Origin: an uncultured Bacteroidota bacterium
Lineage (GTDB): Bacteria > Bacteroidota > Bacteroidia > Chitinophagales > Chitinophagaceae
DNA length: 58,034 nucleotides
Assembly (NCBI GenBank): GCA_903853805.1
Contig: CAINUN010000036.1
Coordinates: forward strand, 1-58,034
Direction: 5' to 3'
The position numbers were made by a program, and so were the translations under genes. The notes beneath the pieces are model-generated. The model had not been told where the DNA came from. It saw only the letters and a program-made list of their open reading frames with translations, and did not search any database. Every line of letters starts with the position of its first letter. Positions within the stretch are counted from its first letter, which is position 1. Below, in pieces: positions 18,795 through 27,859 of the stretch.

Positions 18795-18970
18795 AACTTG
18801 GACAGCCAAGCTAAATAACTTGGACAGCCAAGCCAAACAACTTGGACAGCCAAGTGAAATAACTTGGACAGCCAAGCTAAATAACTTGGACAGCCAAGCC
18901 AAACAACTTGGACAGCCAAGTGAAATAACTTGGACAGCCAAGCTAAATAACTTGGACAGCCAAGTGAAGT
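18795..18970. repeat. tandem array of eight 22-bp units with a CTTGG-N4-CCAAG dyad
   Basis: Eight full units of AACTTGGACAGCCAAG plus a six-base variable end, and a partial unit from 18784. The 16-base front is identical in all eight. The six-base ends run CTAAAT, CCAAAC, TGAAAT, CTAAAT, CCAAAC, TGAAAT, CTAAAT, TGAAGT, so a 66-bp three-unit block has been duplicated. Each unit contains the inverted repeat CTTGG-ACAG-CCAAG. Because 22 is not divisible by three, simple protein coding is unlikely, though three-unit blocks stay in frame. The array ends 33 bases before the ATG at 19004. Between the ssrA terminator and the array (18639-18783) I see no feature. Confidence 0.95.
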
Positions 18971-19003
18971 CTATTATTTTTGCTGTTAAAAAGAAGAGTA
19001 TTT

Positions 19004-19333
19004 ATGAAAAACAAAACCATAAGAAGAGTTGCCACGATGAATTACGGAGAAATTATTGGCAAGCAAGTAGCAATTCAAAAGGAAGATTTAGTGAGCCTTG
19101 CGGCAAAATTGAAGGTATTGAGTGGTTATGATTTAAAACTAATCCTAAAACGCCCGCGCATTTATGCCGATTTTTTTTGGGATGCAGGCATTGCCATGAA
19201 CCACAATTTTTTCACCGACCTCGCCGCCCTTCATCCTGTGAAGAAAGCCACCGCCCGCGAGCTAGAATTGGAGCAAGAAAATGCCGACCTTAAAAAAGAA
19301 AACGAACTGCTGAAAAGCTTGATTAGAAGGTGA
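19004..19333 (+). CDS. small hypothetical protein with C-terminal coiled coil
   Basis: 109 residues from the ATG at 19004; a second ATG at 19037 is also possible, and both have AAGAAGAG about ten bases upstream. No signal peptide. The middle (LKLILKRPRIYADFFWDAGI) looks like a compact helical domain. The last 27 residues, from about ARELELEQENADLKK, form a Leu/Glu/Lys heptad pattern like a leucine zipper, suggesting a dimer. I do not recognise the family. It lies directly after the 22-bp repeat array and is the only gene that array could control in cis on the plus strand. Confidence 0.55.
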   Translation: MKNKTIRRVATMNYGEIIGKQVAIQKEDLVSLAAKLKVLSGYDLKLILKRPRIYADFFWDAGIAMNHNFFTDLAALHPVKKATARELELEQENADLKKENELLKSLIRR

Positions 19334-19465
19334 GTGATTTTACCGCAAAGACCTCATCGGATTTCACAAAGAACACAGCGTTTTTCTTAGTGTGCTTAGT
19401 GCCTTTTTTGTACCCTTTGTGTTTCTGTTGAATTTTTCCATTTTTAAACTATCATATTGCCGCAT

Positions 19466-19473
19466 TAACTTTG
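19466..19473 (+). promoter_or_regulatory. -7 box directly in front of the SDR start
   Basis: TAACTTTG is followed by four bases (CCAC) and then the ATG at 19478, the same spacing as at 15203-15215. Predicts a leaderless or nearly leaderless mRNA. Confidence 0.5.
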
Positions 19474-19477
19474 CCAC

Positions 19478-20263
19478 ATGCTTCCACTATCTCTCTCAGG
19501 TAAAACAGCCCTTATATCGGGCAGCACACAAGGCATAGGTCTTGCAGCGGCACAGGCTTTAGCATCTTTGGGTGCGCGTTGCATTCTTCTTGCAAGAAAT
19601 GAATCTTCTTTAAAAGAAGCGATTGCTACGCTTACACCCGCAAATCAACCACATGGTTATTTGGTAGCCGATTTCAGCAATCCTCAAGAGGTGCAAAATG
19701 TAGTAAGCGCTTTTGTTGCTGAAAACCCTATTCATATCCTCGTAAACAACACCGGCGGACCGCCTGCAGGTGCTATTATTGAAGCAAAACCCGAAGCTTT
19801 TCTAGCAGCGTTTAATCAACACCTTATTTGCAATCAAATTTTGGCGTCCACTGTACTTGAAGGCATGAAAAAAGAAGGCTACGGACGGATCATCAATGTC
19901 GTTTCTACCTCTGTAAAAATTCCTTTGAAAGGATTGGGTGTTTCCAATACCATTCGTGGCGCTGTGGCATCTTGGGCAAAGACTTGGGCAAATGAAGTAG
20001 CAGCTTTTGGCATCACGGTCAATAATGTTTTGCCCGGAGCAACTTCAACAGGAAGACTTTCTTCCATCATCAACAACAAAGCTTCTAAAGGAAATCTTAC
20101 TTTAAGCGAAGTAGAAGAGGAAATGTTGGCAGAAATTCCTGCAAAACGCTTTGGCAAGCCCGAAGAGATTGCTTTTTTCATTGCATTCTTAGCAAGTCCA
20201 GCTGCTGCATACATAAATGGCACTAGCACACCTGTTGATGGCGGCAGAACAGGCAGTATTTAA
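19478..20263 (+). CDS. short-chain dehydrogenase/reductase with a non-standard active site
   Basis: 261 residues of the FabG-like SDR fold. The cofactor loop is GSTQGIG (15-21) and NNTGGPPAG (90-98) replaces the common NNAG. Ser143 (VVSTS) fits the catalytic serine. At the YxxxK position, 13 residues on, the sequence reads SNTIR (156-160), so both Tyr and Lys are replaced. From memory a subgroup of SDRs carries GGPPAG with SNxxR, so this is a family trait rather than local decay, but chemistry may differ from normal keto reduction. Not in an operon; the respiratory cluster starts 167 bases later. Confidence 0.8.
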   Translation: MLPLSLSGKTALISGSTQGIGLAAAQALASLGARCILLARNESSLKEAIATLTPANQPHGYLVADFSNPQEVQNVVSAFVAENPIHILVNNTGGPPAGAIIEAKPEAFLAAFNQHLICNQILASTVLEGMKKEGYGRIINVVSTSVKIPLKGLGVSNTIRGAVASWAKTWANEVAAFGITVNNVLPGATSTGRLSSIINNKASKGNLTLSEVEEEMLAEIPAKRFGKPEEIAFFIAFLASPAAAYINGTSTPVDGGRTGSI

Positions 20264-20328
20264 CAGAAAAAATTGTGAGTAAAATCACTTAAAAACTTAC
20301 CAAAATCAGGAATCTTAAACATTTTTTT

Positions 20329-20356
20329 AACGAGGTGTTTCATTTTTGACCTCGTT
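20329..20356 (+). terminator. hairpin between the SDR gene and the respiratory cluster
   Basis: Perfect stem AACGAGGT/ACCTCGTT with a 12-base loop CA/TG-rich in T; only TTA follows, so termination would be weak. It may instead act in the leader or promoter of actA (20430). Confidence 0.4.
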
Positions 20357-20429
20357 TATGTAATATTGCCACCGCTTTGTCAAAAAACGAAATTTTAATC
20401 ACAAAATCATAGCTGTGTTTGAATCAATT

Positions 20430-21680
20430 ATGCCGTTGTTCAGGAGACTAACCCAGAGCATAACAGCACTACTCATCGTATTGCTTTTAAGCAACCAATC
20501 TGCATTTGCCGCCCCCGATGGAAAGGCATTGTTCAATTCTAATTGTGCTGCTTGTCATAATCCATTGAAAGATGCAACAGGACCTGCCCTTAAAGGCGTT
20601 TCGGGTCATGCGCATGGAAAAGAATGGATTTACAAATGGGTGAAAAATCCATCAGCAGTTCTTGCTTCTGGCGACCCGCATGCTAAGGAATTGGTTGACA
20701 AGTTCAAAATTGTAATGACGGCTTTCCCAGCTTTAGGAAAAGAAGATGTGGATGCCATTCTCGATTATGTAGATAAATACGAAGATCCAAACAAAGCAAA
20801 ACCAGGCGAAGCAACTCAAGCTGCCCCTGAAAGTCATGGATGGTTATACACTTTTGTAACCATCATTCTTGTTGCAATTCTAATAGTTCTTTGGAGAACA
20901 AATTATACTCTTCGCCGCGTAACTAATGAAAAACAAGGCATACCAAACGTAAAAGAGATACCTGTTTATAAAAACAAAGCATTCATCGCTGTGTTTGCAA
21001 TTCTTGCATTCATTTTCTGTGGCTATTGGTTTGTCAATGGTGCTATTGAACTAGGTCGTCAACAAAATTATCAACCAAAACAACCTATTTTCTATTCTCA
21101 TAAAGTACATGCAGGCGTTAACCAAGTAAACTGTTTGTATTGTCATGCTGGTGCAGAGAAAAGTCGTCAGGCAATGATTCCTTCTACCAATGTGTGTATG
21201 AATTGTCACAAGCAAATCAATGAATATACTGGGAAAGAGAAATTGATTACTGCTGAAGGTGTAGAAGTAAACGGAACGGACGAAATCAAGAAATTATATA
21301 CCTATGCTGGTTGGGATGCTACTAAAAAAGAATACATCCGCGATGCGGAGGGTAATATTCAAGCAACACCAATTGTTTGGACAAAAGTGCACAACCTACC
21401 TGACCACGTTTATTTCAACCACGCTCAACACGTAAAGGTTGGGAAAGTTCAATGTCAACGTTGTCATGGCAATATTCAAGAAATGGATGAGGTATATCAA
21501 GCTTCTCCGCTATCAATGGGATGGTGCTTGAACTGTCACCGCCAAACACAAGTTCAATTTGCAGATAATAAATATTACACTTTGTTCCAAAAATACCACC
21601 AAGAAATGAAAGAAGGTAAGCGCACAGGCGTTACCGTTGAAGAAATTGGTGGAACAGAATGTATGAAGTGTCACTATTAA
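20430..21680 (+). CDS. actA: alternative complex III subunit A, multiheme cytochrome c
   Basis: About 416 residues from the ATG at 20430 (a GTG at 20415 is also possible). A Sec signal peptide ends SAFAA. Six CXXCH heme sites are visible: CAACH in an N-terminal monoheme domain, then after a membrane helix (GWLYTFVTIILVAILIVLW region) CLYCH, CMNCH, CQRCH, CLNCH and CMKCH. So a cytochrome c domain is fused to the five-heme ActA core. It passes electrons from the quinol site to the oxidase. First gene of the act-cox block; actB follows after 87 bases. Confidence 0.88.
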   Translation: MPLFRRLTQSITALLIVLLLSNQSAFAAPDGKALFNSNCAACHNPLKDATGPALKGVSGHAHGKEWIYKWVKNPSAVLASGDPHAKELVDKFKIVMTAFPALGKEDVDAILDYVDKYEDPNKAKPGEATQAAPESHGWLYTFVTIILVAILIVLWRTNYTLRRVTNEKQGIPNVKEIPVYKNKAFIAVFAILAFIFCGYWFVNGAIELGRQQNYQPKQPIFYSHKVHAGVNQVNCLYCHAGAEKSRQAMIPSTNVCMNCHKQINEYTGKEKLITAEGVEVNGTDEIKKLYTYAGWDATKKEYIRDAEGNIQATPIVWTKVHNLPDHVYFNHAQHVKVGKVQCQRCHGNIQEMDEVYQASPLSMGWCLNCHRQTQVQFADNKYYTLFQKYHQEMKEGKRTGVTVEEIGGTECMKCHY

Positions 21681-21767
21681 TACTAAGTAAAAAGTAACAA
21701 GTAAAAAGTTCGTAAGGGTTTTAATTTCCTCTTTTTTGAATTTTTGATTTTGAATTTTGAATTTTAT

Positions 21768-24700
21768 ATGAGTCAAAAAAAATACTGGAAGGGTTTAGGT
21801 GAACTGAATGAAACAGCAGTTCATCAAGAAAGCACAAGCAATGAGTTTAAGGGAGACCTTCCGTTTGATTTAAGCGGAAACTTGCTTGATGCTCAGACTC
21901 CCCGCCGTGACTTTTTAAAATACCTCGGTTTCAGCACGGCTGCTGCTATGTTAGCAGCAAGTTGCGAAATGCCTGTTCGTAAAGTAATTCCTTATGCAAT
22001 CAAGCCTGAGGATATTACGCCAGGTGTTCCTAATTTTTATGCATCAACCTTTGTTGACAACGGCGATTATTGTGCTATTGTTATTAAAACACGCGATGGT
22101 CGTCCAATAAAAATTGAAGGAAATTCAAAATCTTCTATTACTAAAGGCGGAACATCTGCTCGAGTGCAGGCTTCGGTTTTAAACCTTTACGATAAAGCCC
22201 GTCTACGTCAGCCTTATATTGATAATCACGAATCTACTTTCGAAGCTATTGACCGTGCGGTAACTGCTGCATTGGCTGCTAATACTAAACCTGCTTACTT
22301 AGTTACAGGTTCTATACTATCTCCAACAACTAAAGAGGTAATCAATCAATTTACAATTAAATTTCCAACCGTAAAACACATTGTTTTTGATGCGGTTTCT
22401 TATTCAGGAATGTTACAAGCCAACGAAGCTTGTTATGGAAAACGCACTTTACCATCTTATCATTTTGATAAAGCGCAAACAATTGTTAGTCTTGGTGCCG
22501 ATTTCCTTGGAACTTGGTTATCTCCAGTTGAATTTGCTAAACAGTACAGTGTTGGAAGAAAAATAAGTGCTTCTAACCTAAAAATGTCGAAGCATTATCA
22601 AGTTGAATCTAACCATACTACAACCGGTGCAAAAGCTGATGAGCGTGCTGTATGCCGCCCATCAGAAATGGGAACTGTGGCAGTTGCTCTTTACAATGCA
22701 ATTACAACTGGTGAAGCACCAAAATTGGGTAATGATAAATTGAACGAAGTTGTAGCTAAAGCTGCTGCCGACCTCAAAAAAGGAAACGGCTTAGTAGTTT
22801 GTGGTGCTAATGATGTAAATATTCAAACTGTTGTAAATGCTATCAACAATGCTGTTGGTGCAAACGGTACAACCGTAAACTGGGCAGTAACTAGCAATTA
22901 TCGCCAAGGAATTGATGCTGATATGGTGAACATGGTAAATGCCATGAATGCTGGCGAAGTTGGCGCGGTTTTCTTCCATAATGTAAATCCTGTTTACGAA
23001 TATTATCAAGCTAGTAAAGTTTTAGAAGGATTAAAGAAAGTTCCATTAACTGTTTCTTTTGCCGAACGCAGGGATGAAACAGCTAAGGAATGTAAATATA
23101 TTATCCCTGATCACCATTATTTGGAAAGTTGGGGAGATGCTGAGCCTAAAACGGGTTATTTCAGTTTAATGCAACCTGGTATTGCGCCTATTTTCAAAAC
23201 TCGAGCTTTTCAAGACAACTTGATGGCTTGGGCTGGCAACACAACTACCTATGCACAATATTGGAATCAATATTGGTTGACAAAAATGGGCAGCCAACAA
23301 GCTTTTGATATTGCATTGCAAGAAGGAATTATTGAGCCAACTGGTGAAATGGCAATGGGTGGAGCAACTTTCTCAGGAAATGTTTCCAATGCAATTTCAG
23401 GTATTAAAAAACCATTATCTGGCGGAAAAGAAATTTTCGTTTACGAAAAAATAGCAATTGGTCGTGGCGCAGGATACAGTAACAATCCTTGGTTGTTGGA
23501 AATGCCAGACCCTATGACTAAAGCTACTTGGGACAACTATGCGTTGGTTTCACCAAAAACTGCTGCTGATTTAGGTGCTGAATTGACAAGTATTAATGAA
23601 GTAGATGCCAAAAAACATGTTGTAAAATTGACAGTAAATGGCATAAGCATGGAATTACCAATTGTGGTGATGCCTGGTATGCACAACGAAGTTGTTGCTG
23701 TCGCTTTAGGTTATGGTCGTTCTAAAGAGGTTGGTCGTGCTGCTGACAATACAGGCAAAAATGCTTACCCATTTATTTCATATAACGGCAATAATTTTGA
23801 AAATTTTACAGCAGTAGCTATTGAAAAAACTGAATTAGTTTACCCTGTAGCAATTACTCAAACACATCTTAGTTACGAAGGACGTCCAATTCTTCATGAA
23901 TATACAATTGAAGAATTTTCAAAAGATCCAAAAGTTCTTTGGAACGAAAGAGAAGCAGAAATTGGACATTATACTCATTTACCTTGGGCGGAAAAAGATA
24001 GTAAAGAAGAAACGGGAATTAGCGACGAAGGAAGAGATCCAATGGAAGAAGGGTTCCGCGAAAATGGAACGCTTTATCCAAATTATGAATCTCATGGAAT
24101 TCATTGGGGTATGTCCATTGACCTCAATACCTGTGTAGGGTGTGGTAATTGTGTGATGGCTTGTCAAGCAGAAAACAATGTTTCGGTTGTAGGTAAAACG
24201 GAAGTATTGAAATCACAAGAAATGCATTGGATAAGAATTGACCGTTATTTCTCAGGAATGCCGGATGATCCAAATTCAATCACAACTGTTTTTCAGCCAA
24301 TGATGTGTCAGCATTGTGACAACGCTCCTTGCGAAAACGTTTGCCCAGTAGCCGCTACACCACATACCAATGAAGGATTGAACATGATGACTTATAACCG
24401 TTGTATTGGTACAAAATATTGTGCTAACAACTGTCCTTATAAAGTTCGTCGTTTCAATTGGTTGGATTGGAATGGTGCAGATTGCTTCGATGATAACCTT
24501 TATGAAGATTACCGTCGTGATGATATGAACGATGACCTTACAAGAATGGTATTGAATCCAGATGTTACTGTTCGTAGCCGTGGTGTGATGGAAAAATGTA
24601 CCTTCTGCGTTCAACGTTTACAATATGCTAAGTTGGAAGCAAAGAAAGCTGGACGTCCTTTGATGGATGGCGAAGCTAAAACTGCTTGTCAACAATCTTG

Positions 24701-24911
24701 CCCTACGGATGCTATCCAGTTTGGAAATACCAAGGATAAAGAAAGCAATATTTATAAGTTACGCAATAAAGAACAAATGGAACGCAAGTTCTATGTGCTC
24801 GAACAAATTCATACTTTACCCAACATCAATTACCTCGCATTGATTCGTAACAATGAATCTATTGTAGGTGGTGATGTTACTAAAGATGGTTTGATGAATG
24901 AACATATATAA
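21768..24911 (+). CDS. actB: alternative complex III subunit B, Fe-S/molybdopterin-fold protein
   Basis: 1047 residues from the ATG at 21768 (MSQKKYWKGLGEL); the in-frame extension to 21744 has no family support. A twin-arginine-like segment PRRDFLKYLGFS is present near residue 44. The central region is a molybdopterin-oxidoreductase fold that in this family has no cofactor. The C-terminal NrfC-like part has four cysteine groups: CVGCGNCVMAC, CQHCDNAPCENVC, CIGTKYCANNC, and CTFC with CQQSC, enough for several Fe-S clusters. It forms the peripheral arm on the quinol-oxidising complex. Next gene actC begins 124 bases later. Confidence 0.9.
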   Translation: MSQKKYWKGLGELNETAVHQESTSNEFKGDLPFDLSGNLLDAQTPRRDFLKYLGFSTAAAMLAASCEMPVRKVIPYAIKPEDITPGVPNFYASTFVDNGDYCAIVIKTRDGRPIKIEGNSKSSITKGGTSARVQASVLNLYDKARLRQPYIDNHESTFEAIDRAVTAALAANTKPAYLVTGSILSPTTKEVINQFTIKFPTVKHIVFDAVSYSGMLQANEACYGKRTLPSYHFDKAQTIVSLGADFLGTWLSPVEFAKQYSVGRKISASNLKMSKHYQVESNHTTTGAKADERAVCRPSEMGTVAVALYNAITTGEAPKLGNDKLNEVVAKAAADLKKGNGLVVCGANDVNIQTVVNAINNAVGANGTTVNWAVTSNYRQGIDADMVNMVNAMNAGEVGAVFFHNVNPVYEYYQASKVLEGLKKVPLTVSFAERRDETAKECKYIIPDHHYLESWGDAEPKTGYFSLMQPGIAPIFKTRAFQDNLMAWAGNTTTYAQYWNQYWLTKMGSQQAFDIALQEGIIEPTGEMAMGGATFSGNVSNAISGIKKPLSGGKEIFVYEKIAIGRGAGYSNNPWLLEMPDPMTKATWDNYALVSPKTAADLGAELTSINEVDAKKHVVKLTVNGISMELPIVVMPGMHNEVVAVALGYGRSKEVGRAADNTGKNAYPFISYNGNNFENFTAVAIEKTELVYPVAITQTHLSYEGRPILHEYTIEEFSKDPKVLWNEREAEIGHYTHLPWAEKDSKEETGISDEGRDPMEEGFRENGTLYPNYESHGIHWGMSIDLNTCVGCGNCVMACQAENNVSVVGKTEVLKSQEMHWIRIDRYFSGMPDDPNSITTVFQPMMCQHCDNAPCENVCPVAATPHTNEGLNMMTYNRCIGTKYCANNCPYKVRRFNWLDWNGADCFDDNLYEDYRRDDMNDDLTRMVLNPDVTVRSRGVMEKCTFCVQRLQYAKLEAKKAGRPLMDGEAKTACQQSCPTDAIQFGNTKDKESNIYKLRNKEQMERKFYVLEQIHTLPNINYLALIRNNESIVGGDVTKDGLMNEHI

Positions 24912-25035
24912 TGGCTCAATTACTCAATGGCGTAATGTTATATTGGGTAATTTTGTTTTTGATAAAAGAAAGAAATAATTGTTGGTTAAAACCTTCAATA
25001 AACAATAAAAAAGAACTATTTTCTAAATACGTGCT

Positions 25036-26472
25036 ATGCATTTAAAGTACGAATCGTTTGTACGGGAACCATTAGTAAACGGAGAAAAGACTTACCATCA
25101 GGTAACTGAGGAAATCGTGCGCCCTATTGAGCAAAAACCAGGTCGCATGTGGTATGTTGGATTCTTCTTCTCTGTTGCGCTACTTATGTTGGGCGTTTTC
25201 TCAGTAACATGGGAGGTCTATTACGGAATTGGTGTGTGGGGGATTAACCGCACTGTAGGCTGGGGTTGGGATATCACCAACTTCGTATGGTGGGTAGGTA
25301 TCGGTCATGCCGGAACCTTGATATCCGCCATCTTGTTACTCTTCCGTCAAGGATGGAGAACAGGTGTTAACAGAGCAGCCGAAGCCATGACTATCTTCGC
25401 TGTAATGTGTGCTGGTCAGTTTCCTGTTTTTCACATGGGTCGTGTTTGGGATGCAGGTTTTATCTTCCCTCTTCCAAACTCAAGAGGTCCACTTTGGCCT
25501 AACTTCAATTCGGCACTTCTTTGGGACGTATTTGCGATTTCAACGTATTTCACAGTGTCACTGTTATTTTGGTATTCTGGACTAATTCCGGATTTTGCCA
25601 CTGTTCGTGACCGTGCAAAAACTAAATTAAGAAAACGTTTATACGGAATAGCTTCTTTTGGTTGGACTGGGTCGGCTAAAAACTGGCAACGTCATGAAGC
25701 ACTTTCATTAGTATTAGCAGGTCTTTCAACACCTCTTGTACTTTCTGTTCACACAATTGTATCTTTTGACTTTGCCACATCAGTAATTCCAGGGTGGCAT
25801 GCTACTATCTTCCCTCCTTACTTCGTTGCAGGTGCCATCTTTTCGGGCTTTGCAATGGTACAAACTCTATTGATTGTTTGTCGCAGAATAGTGGGCTTGG
25901 AAGATTATATTACAGTAGGTCACATTGAAGCAATGAACAAGGTAATTGTATTGACTGGTTCAATTGTGGGTGTCGCCTATTTGACAGAATTGTTCATGTC
26001 TTGGTATAGCCAAGTCATTTATGAGCAAGATGCTTTCAAATGGAGAATTATGGGACCATATTGGTGGAGTTACTGGGCAATGATGACTTGTAATGTGGTT
26101 TCTCCTCAGTTGTTCTGGTTTAAGAAATTGCGTCGCAATATTCCATTTACCTTTATCATGTCTATTGTAGTGAATATAGGTATGTGGTTTGAGCGTTTTG
26201 TAATTATTGTAACTTCCCTGTATCGCGACTATCTTCCAAGTTCTTGGACTTATTATAGTCCAACCTGGCCAGAAGTTGGTTTTTATCTCGGAACTTTCGG
26301 ATTATTTTTCACCTGTTTCTTCCTCTTTGCTAAATACTTCCCTGTAATTGCTATAGCGGAAATCAAATTTATTTTGAAGACTTCTGGCGAATCATTCAAA
26401 CATAAAATGGATGTGATTCATGAAAAACCGACTGAACAATTTGTACATGAGCAAGCCGAAGCACATCATTAA
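25036..26472 (+). CDS. actC: alternative complex III subunit C, NrfD-like membrane protein
   Basis: 478 residues with about ten membrane helices. A family of NrfD/PsrC proteins that hold the quinol site in the inner membrane. Visible landmarks include GWGWDITNFVWWVGIGHAGT, the polar His/Asp positions of the NrfD quinol region, and GQFPVFHMGR. The 24912-25035 gap holds no gene. Start ATG at 25036. The C-terminus is charged and His-rich (EQAEAHH). Followed by actD after 52 bases. Confidence 0.9.
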   Translation: MHLKYESFVREPLVNGEKTYHQVTEEIVRPIEQKPGRMWYVGFFFSVALLMLGVFSVTWEVYYGIGVWGINRTVGWGWDITNFVWWVGIGHAGTLISAILLLFRQGWRTGVNRAAEAMTIFAVMCAGQFPVFHMGRVWDAGFIFPLPNSRGPLWPNFNSALLWDVFAISTYFTVSLLFWYSGLIPDFATVRDRAKTKLRKRLYGIASFGWTGSAKNWQRHEALSLVLAGLSTPLVLSVHTIVSFDFATSVIPGWHATIFPPYFVAGAIFSGFAMVQTLLIVCRRIVGLEDYITVGHIEAMNKVIVLTGSIVGVAYLTELFMSWYSQVIYEQDAFKWRIMGPYWWSYWAMMTCNVVSPQLFWFKKLRRNIPFTFIMSIVVNIGMWFERFVIIVTSLYRDYLPSSWTYYSPTWPEVGFYLGTFGLFFTCFFLFAKYFPVIAIAEIKFILKTSGESFKHKMDVIHEKPTEQFVHEQAEAHH

Positions 26473-26524
26473 TTATTGACGAAAAAACCTTTTTGACTTT
26501 TAACTTTAGAATTTTTAAATAATA

Positions 26525-27097
26525 ATGGCAATAAAGAAATTCGCAGTTGCATGTTATGACGATGAGGAAGTATTGTTTCCTGCCGTAAAAAAAGTGCGTC
26601 ATAGCGGATATAAACTTCACGATGTTTATACCCCTTTCCCGGTTCACGGGCTTGATGCTGCTTTAGGCTTAAAAGAAACAGACTTACATATTGCTGGTTT
26701 CATTTATGGGATCACAGGAACATCCACCGCACTTGGTTTTATGTCTTGGATTTTTACCTCCGATTGGCCTTTGGTTTTCGGTGGTAAGCCTTATCTATCT
26801 TTACCTGCATTCATACCTATCACTTTCGAGTTGACTGTTTTGTTTGCAGCAGTAGGAATGGTATTGACCTTTTGTTATTTAAATCAAATCATGCCGGGTG
26901 TTAAGAAACATGTCTTTCATCCCCGTCAAACAGACGATTTATTTGTAGTAGCTATTGAACTGAATGAACATGTTTCTGAAACTGAAGTTATTGACTTTCT
27001 AAAATCTACTGGAGCAGTCGAAACTAACGTTCAAGTAGCTGAAAGCGAGTGGTGGTATGGAAGATTTGATAAGAAAGAGCCTTACGAATTGGCTTAA
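26525..27097 (+). CDS. actD: alternative complex III subunit D (DUF3341)
   Basis: 190 residues. Soluble N-terminus with KVRHSGYKLHDVYTPFPVHGLD, a segment typical of DUF3341 proteins, then two hydrophobic helices (IAGFIYGITGTSTALGF region, and FELTVLFAAVGMVLTF) and a cytoplasmic tail. It binds the complex in the membrane; it has no cofactor motif. Start ATG at 26525, 52 bases after actC. Confidence 0.9.
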   Translation: MAIKKFAVACYDDEEVLFPAVKKVRHSGYKLHDVYTPFPVHGLDAALGLKETDLHIAGFIYGITGTSTALGFMSWIFTSDWPLVFGGKPYLSLPAFIPITFELTVLFAAVGMVLTFCYLNQIMPGVKKHVFHPRQTDDLFVVAIELNEHVSETEVIDFLKSTGAVETNVQVAESEWWYGRFDKKEPYELA

Positions 27098-27146
27098 TTA
27101 AGTTAAAAAAACAATTTTGACTATTAATTTTTGAATTTTGAAATTA

Positions 27147-27818
27147 ATGATGAATAAAACGAAAGGCATAGTAGTAGGAGTTCTAATGACATTAGGATTT
27201 GGACTTGTTGCCTGCAATCAAAACAGCGATTTGCACCGTAACCCAGGTAGGGTATATGCACCTGATATGTTTTACTCTCGTGCTTATGACGCCTATACTT
27301 ACAATCCTAATTTCGCTGACAGCCAGTCGAGCCGACTTCCTGTTCCGGGCGCTATTGCCATGGGACACGAATTGCCTGACCATTTGAAGGAAGGAGATAC
27401 TATTGCATATAAAACATTTACCACTAATTTTCGCTTTAATGAAGATGAAATGAAAGAAGGTAAGCGTTTATTCAATATTTATTGCGCCATTTGCCATGGT
27501 CCAAATTTAGACGGTCAAGGTCCATTATTTGCCAGTGGGAAATTTGCTGCAATGCCAGCAAACTTCAAAGATGCTAAATACCTACACATGCCTATGGGGC
27601 AAATGTATGCAGGTGTTAAGTTTGGCAAAAACATGATGGGAAGCTACGCAAGTCAATTAGATACTCGTCAACGTTGGATGGTGATTGCTTACATTAAGAA
27701 AACCCAATCTGAAAATGGCGGAGATGCATTCACTTTAGGAGCTGCCACATCAACTGGTAATTCAATTGATGATACAACTAATAAAGTAGTTGCGGCAAAA
27801 ATCGGGAAAAATAAATAA
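27147..27818 (+). CDS. actE: alternative complex III subunit E, monoheme cytochrome c lipoprotein
   Basis: 223 residues from the ATG at 27147 (ATG at 27150 equally good; the TTG at 27138 is not needed). The signal peptide ends in the lipobox GLVAC, so the protein is lipid-anchored on the periplasmic side. One heme site, CAICH, in YCAICHGPNLDGQGP, with a likely Met ligand in MPMGQMYAG. It takes electrons from the complex toward the oxidase. Lies 49 bases after actD. Confidence 0.9.
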   Translation: MMNKTKGIVVGVLMTLGFGLVACNQNSDLHRNPGRVYAPDMFYSRAYDAYTYNPNFADSQSSRLPVPGAIAMGHELPDHLKEGDTIAYKTFTTNFRFNEDEMKEGKRLFNIYCAICHGPNLDGQGPLFASGKFAAMPANFKDAKYLHMPMGQMYAGVKFGKNMMGSYASQLDTRQRWMVIAYIKKTQSENGGDAFTLGAATSTGNSIDDTTNKVVAAKIGKNK

Positions 27819-27859
27819 ACTAGAAAACAGCAATAAGTACTTCAAATAATATTTTACCA

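Noticed and set aside
18638-18941. Minus-strand proteins read through the 22-bp array (repeats of AVQV..LGCPS..LAWLSKLF)
   Set aside because: They arise from the repeat in alternative frames; no start context, no domain, and period 22 shifts frame each unit.
18795-18970. CRISPR array
   Set aside because: Units are contiguous 22-bp repeats with only six variable bases, no unique spacers, and no cas genes in the window.
18224-19333. Integrated element at the tmRNA 3' end
   Set aside because: tmRNA genes are common integration sites, but I see no integrase and no second copy of the 3' end sequence downstream.
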